Origin: an uncultured Rhodospirillales bacterium | GTDB lineage: Bacteria; Pseudomonadota; Alphaproteobacteria; Reyranellales; Reyranellaceae | Length of the DNA: 39,144 nt | Direction: 5' to 3' | NCBI GenBank assembly: GCA_945957125.1 | Contig: CAMFJT010000021.1 | Span: 1-39,144 of the forward strand | Shown here: positions 30,736 to 39,144 of the stretch, in pieces | Layout: the number at the start of each line of letters is the position of its first letter | Position numbering within the stretch: the stretch's first letter is position 1 | Translations under genes and position numbers: made by a program | The notes under the pieces: model-generated | What the model was told of the DNA's origin: nothing | Seen by the model: only the letters and a program-made list of their open reading frames with translations | Databases searched by the model: none

Positions 30736-31122
30736 CTACAGAAGCTGGCAGGCGATCACGATCATGCCGATGACCGAGACGAACCAGGCCACGGTGCGCA
30801 GCCAGGGGATGCCGACGAGGTAGATCACGGCGTAAGCCAGCCGCGCCCAGAAGAAGATCATCGCGCCCATCGCGGTCGTGGCATTGGCCTTGCCGGCAAC
30901 GGCGGCGACCAGGACCAGCGCCGCGAACAGCACCAGATTCTCGACCATGTTGAGATGCGCGCGCCTGGCACGCCCTGCCAAGCCGGTCAGCACCGGCAGG
31001 TCATCGCGGTTGCCCGCCAGCGCCGTCAACCCGACGGTCTGGTTGGCCGCGGCGGCGGCAATCACCACCTGCACGAAGGTGAGCACCACCGACATCAGGA
31101 GATATTTCAGATCCGGTGTCAT
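30736..31122 (-). CDS. MAPEG family membrane protein
   Basis: A 128-residue integral membrane protein of the MAPEG family (membrane-associated eicosanoid and glutathione metabolism proteins). Four hydrophobic segments are visible, at about residues 7-28, 57-80, 84-105 and 108-127. The conserved [17 protein letters not shown] segment (about 55-71) is typical. Bacterial MAPEG proteins are mostly uncharacterised and may conjugate glutathione. The ATG at 31122 is chosen because the upstream open frame (to 31203) lacks a membrane segment. It faces the bufferin gene and follows the upp gene on the same strand with 31 bases between them, so may be the last gene of the URC operon by read-through. Confidence 0.87.
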   Translation of the reverse strand: MTPDLKYLLMSVVLTFVQVVIAAAAANQTVGLTALAGNRDDLPVLTGLAGRARRAHLNMVENLVLFAALVLVAAVAGKANATTAMGAMIFFWARLAYAVIYLVGIPWLRTVAWFVSVIGMIVIACQLL

Positions 31123-31153
31123 CGTTCGTTTCTCCCCGTTCTCGGCCTGGCGC

Positions 31154-31792
31154 CTACTTGGTGCCGAACAGGCGGTCCCCCGCGTCCCCGAGGCCGGGAA
31201 CAATATAGCCGTGATCGTTCAGCTTGGCATCGACCGCCGCGGTGAAGACCGACACGTCCGGATGCACCTCCGCGAACGCCCGCGCGCCGGGCTCGGCCGC
31301 CAGGATGCAGATCATCTTGATGCGCCGCGCGCCGGTCTCCTTCAGCCGGTCGACCGCGGCGATCGCGGAATGGGCGGTGGCGAGCATCGGGTCGCATACG
31401 ATCACGTCGCGGTCGGTGATGTCGCCCGGCATCTTGAAGTAGTACTCGACCGCCTGCAGCGTGCGCGGGTCGCGGTAGAGGCCGACATGGCCCATGCGCG
31501 CGAGCGGCACCAGGTCGAGGACGCCCTCGGCGAGGCCGAGGCCGGCACGCAGGATCGGCACGATCACCAGCTTCTTGCCGTCGAGCAGCGGCGCCTCCAT
31601 GCCCTCGATCGGCGTCTCGATGTGGGTCTTGCCCAGCGGCAGGTCGCGCGTGGCGTCGTAACCCAGCAGCAGGCCGATCTCGCGCAGCAGGCGGCGGAAG
31701 TTGGCGCTCGACGTCTCCTTGTCGCGCATCTTGGTGAGCTTGTGCTGCACCAGCGGGTGCGTGACGACATGGATCGACGGCGGTAGCGGCAT
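31154..31792 (-). CDS. upp: Uracil phosphoribosyltransferase (UPRT; URC6-like)
   Basis: A 212-residue UPRT that joins uracil and PRPP to UMP. Expected motifs are [24 protein letters not shown] at the N-terminus, the [13 protein letters not shown] region, the PRPP loop [14 protein letters not shown], and C-terminal [24 protein letters not shown] that holds the uracil. The ATG at 31792 is correct: the longer upstream frame runs into the next gene. The gene is the third in a run with DUF1688 (URC4) and GTP cyclohydrolase II-like (URC1), the set that defines the URC uracil catabolic pathway. It therefore probably feeds uracil into catabolism as well as into salvage. Confidence 0.95.
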   Translation of the reverse strand: MPLPPSIHVVTHPLVQHKLTKMRDKETSSANFRRLLREIGLLLGYDATRDLPLGKTHIETPIEGMEAPLLDGKKLVIVPILRAGLGLAEGVLDLVPLARMGHVGLYRDPRTLQAVEYYFKMPGDITDRDVIVCDPMLATAHSAIAAVDRLKETGARRIKMICILAAEPGARAFAEVHPDVSVFTAAVDAKLNDHGYIVPGLGDAGDRLFGTK

Positions 31793-31809
31793 GGTTCTCT
31801 CCCCAGGGT

Positions 31810-32985
31810 TCAGAATACGGTTCCGTCGCTCTCGACGGCGATCGGCGGCCCCCCGCCCGGCCGCCGCTCGGCGGCCAGCATGCGGCCGGCGAACCAGGTG
31901 CCGGCCTCCAGCACCTTCACCAGCGGCAGTTGCGTGGCATCCATGCCGAGGTGAAGGCGCACATGGGCGGCGACCTGGTCGAGCAGCGCAACGGTCAGCG
32001 CACGCCATTCGACGATCGCCTCGTCGCCGGGCTTGAAGCTGTCGCTCAGCAGCCGCGACTGCTTCGGCCGCAGCGCGCCGGCATCGACCAGCAGCCCGCC
32101 ATTGCGATATTCGGGCAGGCCCGTGAGCGCATCGAGCTCGACGACCTTCAGGCCGGCCGTTTCGATCGGCTCGACCAGCGAATAGGAGAGCCACTGCGAG
32201 AGCTTGTGGAACGGCACGAGCCCGACGACCGGATGCGGCCAGACATCGCCCAAGGGCGACGGCCAGATCGGCGACAGCCGGTCGAGCACCGCGGCGAGAA
32301 TCGAGGCGGCTCTCACCGTAACGCCGTCCCTGGCGATGACGTCGAACAGCGCGCCCGGCCGGTCGAGACCGACGCCGCCCAGCTTGCGTAACAGGCCGGC
32401 GCGCCCTTCGAGCCCGGTCAGCGCATTGTGCGCCTTCACCTGGAAACCCATGGCAATGTCCATCGGTGTCAACGCGGTGAGGCGCCCGGCATCGACGCGC
32501 AGCGGATCGCCCTTGGGATCGCCGCTGAAGGCGCCGTTTGCGAACATGTGGAAGCTCGCCACCCCCAGCCCTTCGGAGCGGGCGTAGGTCTCGCCGGTAT
32601 CGGGCTCGCGCCACGACCAGGCGGGCCCGGCGCCGGCATCGAGCAGCACCGACACGACGGCAAGGTCGATCATGCGCCGGGCAATCTCGTCCTTCGGGAG
32701 GCCCGCGAGCCGCGGCGCCAGCGCCGCCCAGCGGTCATGGCCGCCCGCCTCGAAATGCCGCCAGCGGGAATGGAAAGGAATTGCCGCCGGATTGGCGAAA
32801 CGCCGCCGGGTGACGGCAAGCGTGGCCTGCACTGCCGCCTCGAGCCCTCCGGCATCGACCGACCACCATTGCGAGCGCCCGTCCTCGACGTATCTCAGGA
32901 CCTGCCCCGCCCGCTCGCGGATCGCAGCGGGCGTACGCAAATAGACGAGGTCCTCGGCGGAGCGCGCCACTCCAGTGGCGCTCAT
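31810..32985 (-). CDS. URC4/urg3 family protein (DUF1688)
   Basis: A 391-residue protein of the DUF1688 family, known as Urc4/Urg3 in yeast and Aspergillus uracil catabolism, with no established biochemical activity. Conserved segments seen are [15 protein letters not shown] at the N-terminus, [45 protein letters not shown], and [14 protein letters not shown] ([13 protein letters not shown]) near the middle, then [11 protein letters not shown]. The ATG at 32985 is the start. It sits between the GTP cyclohydrolase II-like gene (37 bases) and upp (17 bases) in one operon, which strongly supports the URC assignment. A 15-bp inverted repeat (32961-33014) covers its start region. Confidence 0.9.
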   Translation of the reverse strand: MSATGVARSAEDLVYLRTPAAIRERAGQVLRYVEDGRSQWWSVDAGGLEAAVQATLAVTRRRFANPAAIPFHSRWRHFEAGGHDRWAALAPRLAGLPKDEIARRMIDLAVVSVLLDAGAGPAWSWREPDTGETYARSEGLGVASFHMFANGAFSGDPKGDPLRVDAGRLTALTPMDIAMGFQVKAHNALTGLEGRAGLLRKLGGVGLDRPGALFDVIARDGVTVRAASILAAVLDRLSPIWPSPLGDVWPHPVVGLVPFHKLSQWLSYSLVEPIETAGLKVVELDALTGLPEYRNGGLLVDAGALRPKQSRLLSDSFKPGDEAIVEWRALTVALLDQVAAHVRLHLGMDATQLPLVKVLEAGTWFAGRMLAAERRPGGGPPIAVESDGTVF

Positions 32986-33014
32986 CGTCCGAAGCGCCCC
33001 TGGAGTGGCGCGCT
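32961..33014. repeat. Inverted repeat around the DUF1688 gene start
   Basis: AGCGCGCCACTCCAG (32961-32975) is repeated as its exact reverse complement CTGGAGTGGCGCGCT (33000-33014), with 24 bases between. The arms share the 13-mer GCGCGCCACTCCA with the hairpin at 38837-38878. Lies partly in the first codons of DUF1688 and in the intergenic gap, so may be a mobile palindromic repeat or an mRNA structure that limits translation. Confidence 0.7.
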
Positions 33015-33022
33015 CCCCTGAG

Positions 33023-34255
<1,233 letters not shown>

Positions 34256-34397
34256 GTGCTTTCCAGATGCCAATAGCCGGGAAAGCGCAACAGTCTACGT
34301 CCTGTAGATGACCATGGGAAGACAGCGTGGACCGCCACGATGGGCTGGCCTGCGTCCTTTTCCCGGCGCAGGATGCAGTCCCACGGAAGAGGAAATC

Positions 34398-34820
34398 ATG
34401 CCCGACCTGTTTCCCACCACGGAGGAAGCCGCCCAGGATCAGGCCCGCGAGATCGGCATCGTGAACCATCTCGGACCGGACTCGTTCAAGCCGGACGGCC
34501 TGCGCCCGTTCTTCGAGTACCGCTCGCTCGGCCTCGACAAGCTGACCGACGGCAAGGTCGGCGCGCACGTCATCCGCGCCCGTCCCGGGCAGCACGCCGA
34601 CGCGCCGCGTCACACCCATACGCTGGATTTCCAGTTCATCTACGTGCTGAAGGGCTGGGCGATCTTCGACTACGAGGGCTATGGCGAGCACCGGCTGGTC
34701 GCCGGCTCGACCGTCTACCAACCGCCCGGCGTGCGGCACAAGGAGATCGCCCATTCCGACGATTTCGAGGTCCTCGAGATCACGATGCCGGCCCAGTTCG
34801 ACACCCAGACGGCCGAGTAG
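34398..34820 (+). CDS. Cupin domain protein
   Basis: A 140-residue single-domain cupin. The first motif carries the expected ligands, DAPRHTHTLDFQFIYVLKGW-type with histidines at about residues 72, 74 and a Gln/Glu position; the second has GSTVYQPPGVRH at about 107-118. Metal-dependent small-molecule binding or isomerase activity is possible but cannot be specified. An AGAGGAA at 34387-34393 precedes the ATG. It diverges from the URC operon across 142 bases, which probably hold both promoters, and may therefore share its control. The next gene starts seven bases after its stop. Confidence 0.87.
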   Translation: MPDLFPTTEEAAQDQAREIGIVNHLGPDSFKPDGLRPFFEYRSLGLDKLTDGKVGAHVIRARPGQHADAPRHTHTLDFQFIYVLKGWAIFDYEGYGEHRLVAGSTVYQPPGVRHKEIAHSDDFEVLEITMPAQFDTQTAE

Positions 34821-34827
34821 AGAGCGC

Positions 34828-35256
34828 ATGACACGCCTTCTCGCGGTGCTGCTTGCCCTGCTGCTGCCCCTCGAGCTGGCCGTCGCGGCCGAACCGATCC
34901 CGACGCCCAGGAAGATTTTCTTCGCGACCGGCTCGACCCGCGGCACCGCTGCCGGCCACGTGCTGCGCGGCAGCCGCGATCTCTATTCGCTCAACGCCAG
35001 CAGCGGCCAATTCATGACGATCACCTTGACCGCGCCGGACGACAACGCCGTCTTCCAGATCTACGAGCCCGGCACCTCGCTCGGCCGCGACGCCGACGAC
35101 ATCCTGGAGTTCCGCGGCACCGCCCTGCCCGGCGCCGGCGACGGCAACGACGCCACGCGCTGGACCGGGCGCCTGCCGAAGACCGGCACCTACCTGATCG
35201 CGGTGGGCAGCACGCGCGGCAACGCGCGCTACAGCATGGACATCCGTATCGAGTGA
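34828..35256 (+). CDS. Exported PliG-like (lysozyme inhibitor-type) protein
   Basis: A 142-residue protein with a signal peptide (MTRLLAVLLALLLPLELAVAA, 1-21). The mature part resembles inhibitors of g-type lysozyme and related pre-peptidase-like beta sandwiches: GHVLRGSRDLYSLNASSGQFMTITL, AVFQIYEPG, RWTGRLPKTGTYLIAVGSTRGNARYSMDI. Such proteins protect the bacterial cell wall or bind ligands in the periplasm. The start is ATG 34828, seven bases after the cupin stop. The stop overlaps the GTG start of the hydrolase by four bases (GTGA), so the last two are coupled. The inhibitor role is inferred from fold-like similarity only. Confidence 0.75.
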   Translation: MTRLLAVLLALLLPLELAVAAEPIPTPRKIFFATGSTRGTAAGHVLRGSRDLYSLNASSGQFMTITLTAPDDNAVFQIYEPGTSLGRDADDILEFRGTALPGAGDGNDATRWTGRLPKTGTYLIAVGSTRGNARYSMDIRIE

Positions 35257-36107
35257 TCGCGTTCCCCACCCTCGACGCGCTGTCGAGCGAACCGTTCCCG
35301 GGCGACCAGGCCGTGACCGGCGTCGCCGCCGATCCCTCGCACGGCGATGGGCCGGGCCGCGTCCGGGTGGAGGTCGATGGGCAGCAAGACGTGCTGGCGT
35401 TCTACGGCGCGGCGCCTGCGGACGCGCGCGGCGATCCGGTGATCTTCCTGCGCGGCGACGCCATCGAGCTGCGCGACGGCGTGCTCGTCGCCAACGATTT
35501 CTATCGCGCGACCTCGCCGCGCGACGTGCAGGCTCTCTGCGAGCAGTTCGCCGCGCTGTTCGGCCGGCCGTACCTCCATCTCGCGCGCCCCGGAATCCTC
35601 GGCTCCTCGGGCTGCCATCGCGACCGGCGCCGGCCGCGCGAGGTGGCCCTGGTCGATGCAGCCCTGACGCGGCTGAAGGAGCGCTTCGGCTGGACCGCGC
35701 TCAATCTCGTCGGCCAGTCGGGCGGCGGGCACCTGGTCGCGGCGCTGATGGCGCGGCGCGGCGACATCGATTGCGCCGTCATCGCCTCGGGCAACACCGC
35801 GGTCGCGCAACGCAATCGGGAAAACGGCTGGACCGCGGACATCACCGGCCATTCCGATTTTCTCGATCCGATCGATCATGTCGCCGACGTGGCCCGCCAT
35901 CCGCCGCGAAGCGTGATCGCGCTCACCGACCCCCAGGATGCCCGCGTCTCGGCCTCGGTGCAGAGCGCTTATGTCGCCGCCCTGCGCGGCGCGGGCGTGG
36001 CCGTCGACCATCGCTTCCTTCCCGCCGCCGGCGCGCTGCGCCACGACCTGCAGACCGCCGGCATCCTCGCCGCTTTCACCTTTCTCTGGAGCCGAAGCCG
36101 AGCGTGA
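35253..36107 (+). CDS. Alpha/beta hydrolase-like protein
   Basis: A 284-residue protein with an alpha/beta hydrolase fold. The nucleophile elbow GQSGGGH (about residues 152-158) holds S154; possible partners are D224 in LTDPQDARV and the histidine in LPAAGALRHDLQ near residue 263. A preceding LHLARPGILGSSGCHRDRRRP region may form the oxyanion area. The N-terminal 40 residues are distinct and have no recognised domain. The start is GTG at 35253, overlapping the stop of the PliG-like gene. No signal peptide. The substrate is unknown. It converges with the AraC-type regulator gene. Confidence 0.8.
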   Translation: MIAFPTLDALSSEPFPGDQAVTGVAADPSHGDGPGRVRVEVDGQQDVLAFYGAAPADARGDPVIFLRGDAIELRDGVLVANDFYRATSPRDVQALCEQFAALFGRPYLHLARPGILGSSGCHRDRRRPREVALVDAALTRLKERFGWTALNLVGQSGGGHLVAALMARRGDIDCAVIASGNTAVAQRNRENGWTADITGHSDFLDPIDHVADVARHPPRSVIALTDPQDARVSASVQSAYVAALRGAGVAVDHRFLPAAGALRHDLQTAGILAAFTFLWSRSRA

Positions 36108-36182
36108 GGCCATGCGCGCGGTTCGCGCTCGGTGAACCGGGAGCCACACCGTCGCCCAGACCCGACCTGAGGCTTGCGGCGT

Positions 36183-37235
36183 CTAAGATCGCCCATGCTG
36201 GCGCCGCCAGTCGCTCGGCGAAAAACCCGACCAGTTCCGGAAAGCGTTGGAAAATATGCTCGGCTCCTCGTAGCCGATTGCCGTTGCGATCTCCGCCAGC
36301 GGCGTAGCGGACTCGACCAGCAGCTGGCGGGCGGTCGCGAAGCGCACTGACTGCAACAATTGCACGACGGTCAGGCCACGCTCCGCAAGCCGCCGATTCA
36401 AGGTTCGGCGACCCAAACCGAGCTCGCGCGCAATCGACTCGACCGAAGGCTTGCCGTGCGCCAGCTGCTTGCGGATTGCCCAGCGCACCTGCTCGTCGAA
36501 GCCGATGTCGAGCCTCGATGAAGCGGTCGTCGCGGCGGCTTCCAGCCGTTGCCTTTCCCTTTCCCGGACGATCATCGGACGCGCCAGATCGGCGGCAGGA
36601 AATAGGATTGCCGTGCACAGCGCGTCGAACCGGACCGGTGCACCGAAGAACCGGCGATAGACCTCGGCATCGGGTTCGGACGTGTGCGAGAGCAACACTT
36701 CGGCGGGATACCAGCCATCGCCGAGGAAGGCCCGCAGGTGATGGAAGAAGATTCCGGCGACGGCATCTTCGAACATCGTCGCGGCATCGCCGTAGGGACC
36801 GTCCAGGGCAAGCCGCATTTCGGCGAATCCCCGCTCGACGGTGAGCAGCGCAACGCCGCCTCGTGTATTGAGATGGAAATAGCGGATCACGGCATGCAAG
36901 CCGTCGCGCAGATTGTCGGCGCTCATGAACAGCCTGCCCAACAATCCGGCCTGTTGCGCCTGGGCGCGATCCGCAATCAGCAGTCCGAAGTCCGGACGAC
37001 CGCTGGCTTTGGCCGCAAGCCCGACGATACGCGCGAGATCTCCAATGGGGATCAAGGCCTCCGGATCGGCCAGCACCGCCATGTCGATTCCCGCGGGCGT
37101 GAGAACTCCCGCGGGATCGATACCGAGATCGCGCAAGACGCTAGGGACGAGGGCGGCGGCTCCCACTCGGTTGAGCCGTCCGGCGAGGGGCACCGAAACG
37201 CCTTCATCGCTCGTGTCCTGCAATATCGGCGTCAT
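36183..37235 (-). CDS. AraC family transcriptional regulator (OruR/ArgR-like with arabinose-binding-type N domain)
   Basis: A 350-residue regulator. The N-terminal domain (about 25-215, including ADPEALIPIGDLARIVGLAAKASGRPDFGLLIA) is the large ligand domain found in OruR and similar AraC members. The C-terminal HTH_18 (about 250-345) has SVESIARELGLGRRTLNRRLAERGLTVVQLLQSVRFATARQLL and ETATPLAEIATAIGYEEPSIFSNAFRNWSGFSPSDWRR-type motifs (ATPLAEIATAIGYEEPSIF seen). The ATG at 37235 faces the DUF1254 gene across 125 bases, so that gene is its most likely target. The ligand is not evident. Confidence 0.92.
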   Translation of the reverse strand: MTPILQDTSDEGVSVPLAGRLNRVGAAALVPSVLRDLGIDPAGVLTPAGIDMAVLADPEALIPIGDLARIVGLAAKASGRPDFGLLIADRAQAQQAGLLGRLFMSADNLRDGLHAVIRYFHLNTRGGVALLTVERGFAEMRLALDGPYGDAATMFEDAVAGIFFHHLRAFLGDGWYPAEVLLSHTSEPDAEVYRRFFGAPVRFDALCTAILFPAADLARPMIVRERERQRLEAAATTASSRLDIGFDEQVRWAIRKQLAHGKPSVESIARELGLGRRTLNRRLAERGLTVVQLLQSVRFATARQLLVESATPLAEIATAIGYEEPSIFSNAFRNWSGFSPSDWRRQHGRS

Positions 37236-37360
37236 CCTCAGGGCATCCGCTCGTGGCGCAAATTCTCAAGCGGCGTCTGCGGGGCCGCGGTACGCGCATC
37301 ATGTCGCCCCTGCAGGCACAGTCAAATCGTCCGGCGACCGCCGATCAGGAGGAACATCTC

Positions 37361-38830
37361 ATGCGCATCACTCGTCGTAACGCCGCCAAGGGTGGTCTCG
37401 GTCTCGCTGCCGGCCGCGCGCTTCCGGCACTCGTCAGCGCGGCAAGCATCGCCGGTCCTCGAGCCGCATCGGCGCAGGGCCTCGAAACCCGGCCGGCCGA
37501 AGCCGTGGCGATTGCAATCGACGCCTATATCTACGGCTATTCGCTGATAACGACCGAGGTCACCCGCGTTCAGATGAGCAACGTGGCCAAGCCGGAAGGC
37601 CTGCGCGGGCCGATGAACTCGTTCATCAACGCGCTGCGCTATCCGCCGGCCAACTACCGCGGCGTGTCGGCCCCCAACGCCGACACGCTGTACTCCCTGG
37701 CCTGGCTGGATCTCGCCGAGCCGCAGGTCTTCACCCATCCGGACATGGGCAAGCGCTTCTATCTCTTCGAGATCACCGATCTCTGGATGACGGACTACGA
37801 CGCGCCGGGCACCCGTACGGCCGGCGGCGCCGCCGGCACCTACCTGATCACCGGCCCCGGCTGGAAGGGCACCGTGCCCGACGGGATGAAGCATATCGCC
37901 ATGCCGACGCGGTACATGGTCATCCTCGGCCGGACCTACGCCGACGGCAGCGAACAGGACTACAAGGCCGTCAACGCCCTACAGGCGCAGTACAAGATCA
38001 CGCCGCTGTCGAGCTGGGGCAAGCCGTTCACCTATACCGCACCGCCGGTGAATCCGAATCCGGGCTTCAGCACGACGGCAAGCCCGCAGCAGGTGATCCT
38101 CGACCTGGGAACGGCGGGATATTTCGACCTCATGGCCAAGCTGATGGGAGGCGCGGCGCCGCCGCCGGCGGAAGATTCGCCCGCTCTGGCGAGCATGGCC
38201 AGGCTCGGCATCGTTCCCGGCCAGCCGTTCGACATGGGCAGGCTCGATCCTGCGGTGCAGGCAGCCTTGAAGGACGTTCCCCAGGTCGCCCTCAAGAAGA
38301 TCGAGGCCAACAAGGAGAGCCTCGGCATCATGGCGAACCGCTGGGTCATCACCAAAGGGCTCGGCATCTACGGCACCAACTACCTGAAGCGCGCCGTCGT
38401 GGCGGCGTTCGGCTGGCCCGCGAACCGACAGGAAGACGCCGTCTATCCCTATACGACCGTAGACAGCGACGGCAATCCGCTCACGGGCGCGAACAAATAC
38501 ACCCTGACGTTCCCCAAGGGACAGACGCCCCCGGCCGACGGCTTCTGGTCGATCACGATGTACGAGATCGAGAAGGACGGCTGGTGGTTCGTCCCGAACG
38601 TGCTGAACCGCTTCACGTCCAGCCTGCGCGACAAGCCGGCCTTCAATGCCGACGGATCGCTGACGCTCTACTTCCAGAACGAATCGCCGGGCAAGGACAA
38701 GGAGGCCAACTGGCTGCCCGCCCCAAAAGGCCCGTTCCTCCCGATGCTGCGCATGTACTGGCCGCGGCAAGCGGCTCCATCGATCATCGACGGCTCCTGG
38801 ACACCACCGTCCGTCGTAAAGGTGAAATAG
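37361..38830 (+). CDS. DUF1254/DUF1214 domain protein, exported
   Basis: A 489-residue protein with an N-terminal Tat-like signal (MRITRRNAAKGGLGLAAGRA, then SAASIAGPRAASAQG), DUF1254 (about residues 60-200, with YIYGYSLITTEVTR, VSAPNADTLYSLAWLDL and PDMGKRFYLFEITD) and DUF1214 (about 370-480, with NPLTGANKYTLTFPKGQTPPADGFWSITMY). The family is frequently found in soil bacteria and related viruses; its biochemical activity is not established. An AGGAGGAA at 37347-37354 precedes the ATG. The frame is open 36 codons further upstream but those codons lack a start with an RBS. Probably controlled by the divergent AraC regulator. Confidence 0.9.
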   Translation: MRITRRNAAKGGLGLAAGRALPALVSAASIAGPRAASAQGLETRPAEAVAIAIDAYIYGYSLITTEVTRVQMSNVAKPEGLRGPMNSFINALRYPPANYRGVSAPNADTLYSLAWLDLAEPQVFTHPDMGKRFYLFEITDLWMTDYDAPGTRTAGGAAGTYLITGPGWKGTVPDGMKHIAMPTRYMVILGRTYADGSEQDYKAVNALQAQYKITPLSSWGKPFTYTAPPVNPNPGFSTTASPQQVILDLGTAGYFDLMAKLMGGAAPPPAEDSPALASMARLGIVPGQPFDMGRLDPAVQAALKDVPQVALKKIEANKESLGIMANRWVITKGLGIYGTNYLKRAVVAAFGWPANRQEDAVYPYTTVDSDGNPLTGANKYTLTFPKGQTPPADGFWSITMYEIEKDGWWFVPNVLNRFTSSLRDKPAFNADGSLTLYFQNESPGKDKEANWLPAPKGPFLPMLRMYWPRQAAPSIIDGSWTPPSVVKVK

Positions 38831-38836
38831 CCATCC

Positions 38837-38878
38837 AGCGCTGGGGGCGCGCCACTCCAATGGCGCGCGCCCAGCGCT
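38837..38878. terminator. Long hairpin after the DUF1254 gene, sharing a palindromic repeat core
   Basis: The arms 38837-38854 and 38861-38878 pair in 17 of 18 positions around the loop CTCCAA. It begins six bases after the DUF1254 stop and has no T-tract. Its core, GCGCGCCACTCCA (38847-38859), is identical to one arm of the repeat at 32961, so it is either a terminator or a dispersed palindromic repeat that serves as one. Confidence 0.6.
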
Positions 38879-38992
38879 AGACCCTTTGAAATCGAAAACC
38901 CGCAATGCCCTCGTCCTCCTTCCACGATGACATGCCGTTGGGGCGGCGCTAGTCTCCGCGCCAACAAGTCAAGGGTACTGGAGGAAACGAGC

Positions 38993-39144
38993 ATGATCCG
39001 TCGCCCCATCACGCGCCGGCGGGCGCTGCAGGGAGCTGCCGCTTTCGGCGGCCTCGCCGCACCGATGCTGAACACCGTCACGGCCTATTCCCAGAGCGGC
39101 GCCTTCAACTGGCAGCGCTTCAAGGGCCAGACGGTCGAGGTGCT
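38993..39144 (+). CDS. Extracellular solute-binding protein, N-terminal part (cut by window end)
   Basis: The first 50 residues are visible. A twin-arginine signal (RRPITRRRALQGAAAFGGLAAP) ends at about residue 34 (TAYSQSG), then NWQRFKGQTVEVL begins the mature part, which is typical of family 1 ABC solute-binding proteins for sugars or related solutes. A GGAGGAAA at 38980-38987 precedes the ATG. The rest of the gene lies outside the window, and no permease is seen. The 162-base gap from the DUF1254 gene holds the long hairpin and a probable promoter, but no -35/-10 pair is convincing. Confidence 0.8.
   Translation, partial: MIRRPITRRRALQGAAAFGGLAAPMLNTVTAYSQSGAFNWQRFKGQTVEV

Overview
The window is GC-rich DNA with dense, often overlapping genes, Tat-type signal peptides, many ABC transporter binding proteins, FCD-GntR and IclR regulators and a ligJ/ligK-type aromatic cleavage set. 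This fits a soil or aquatic alphaproteobacterium. The genus cannot be fixed from the sequence alone; a Reyranella-like or Hyphomicrobiales-like organism is only a guess. No transposase, integrase, phage gene, rRNA or CRISPR array is visible. The only stretch above 300 bases without a protein gene (6003-6373) holds a split tRNA gene.

Layout. 11-2715: an acyl-CoA/AMP ligase diverging from a DAO-type FAD oxidoreductase. 2804-6002: a bufferin-type system, with four tandem small secreted Cys-rich precursors followed by a DUF692 enzyme (BufB, MNIO family) and a DUF2063 partner (BufC). 6050-6359: tRNA-Leu(UAA) interrupted in the anticodon by a 223-nt group I intron. 6374-16749: an aromatic catabolic region with GntR and IclR regulators, a frameshifted SnoaL/flavin-binding protein, a Rieske oxygenase with a divergent reductase, two RraA/LigK-like aldolases, a LigJ-like hydratase, a LivK-type binding protein, a class III extradiol dioxygenase-like protein and a RidA protein. 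16786-18232: a DUF1989 (urea-carboxylase-associated) pair. 18355-19056: a secreted hemerythrin-like protein. 19067-24710: a complete Dpp/Opp-type peptide ABC transporter. 24843-25942: an SMR/Gdx exporter and an SDR. 25952-30666: a probable metal-handling locus (DUF2946, TonB receptor, BNR-repeat protein, TlpA-like protein) ending in a fifth bufferin-type precursor. 30736-31122: MAPEG. 31154-34255: a URC-type uracil catabolism operon. 34398-36107: cupin, a PliG-like secreted protein and an alpha/beta hydrolase. 36183-38830: an AraC regulator and a DUF1254 protein. 38993-end: start of a Tat-exported solute-binding protein.

How the genes work together. BufB and BufC would modify cysteines in the five precursors, which are then exported and bind metal (copper in studied bufferins). 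The unlinked fifth precursor, beside a TonB receptor and Cys/His-rich periplasmic proteins, suggests that two loci share one modification machinery. In the catabolic region, Rieske oxygenase plus reductase would hydroxylate or demethylate an aromatic acid, the LigB-like enzyme would open the ring, and the LigJ and LigK homologues would take oxalomesaconate-type products to pyruvate and oxaloacetate. LigI and LigC homologues are absent, which is most compatible with a gallate-like (trihydroxylated) ring-cleavage substrate.

The observations most worth following are the multi-precursor bufferin cluster with its remote fifth copy, the intron-split tRNA-Leu, the dioxygenase lacking a canonical iron-ligand histidine, and the single-base frameshift at about 8400.
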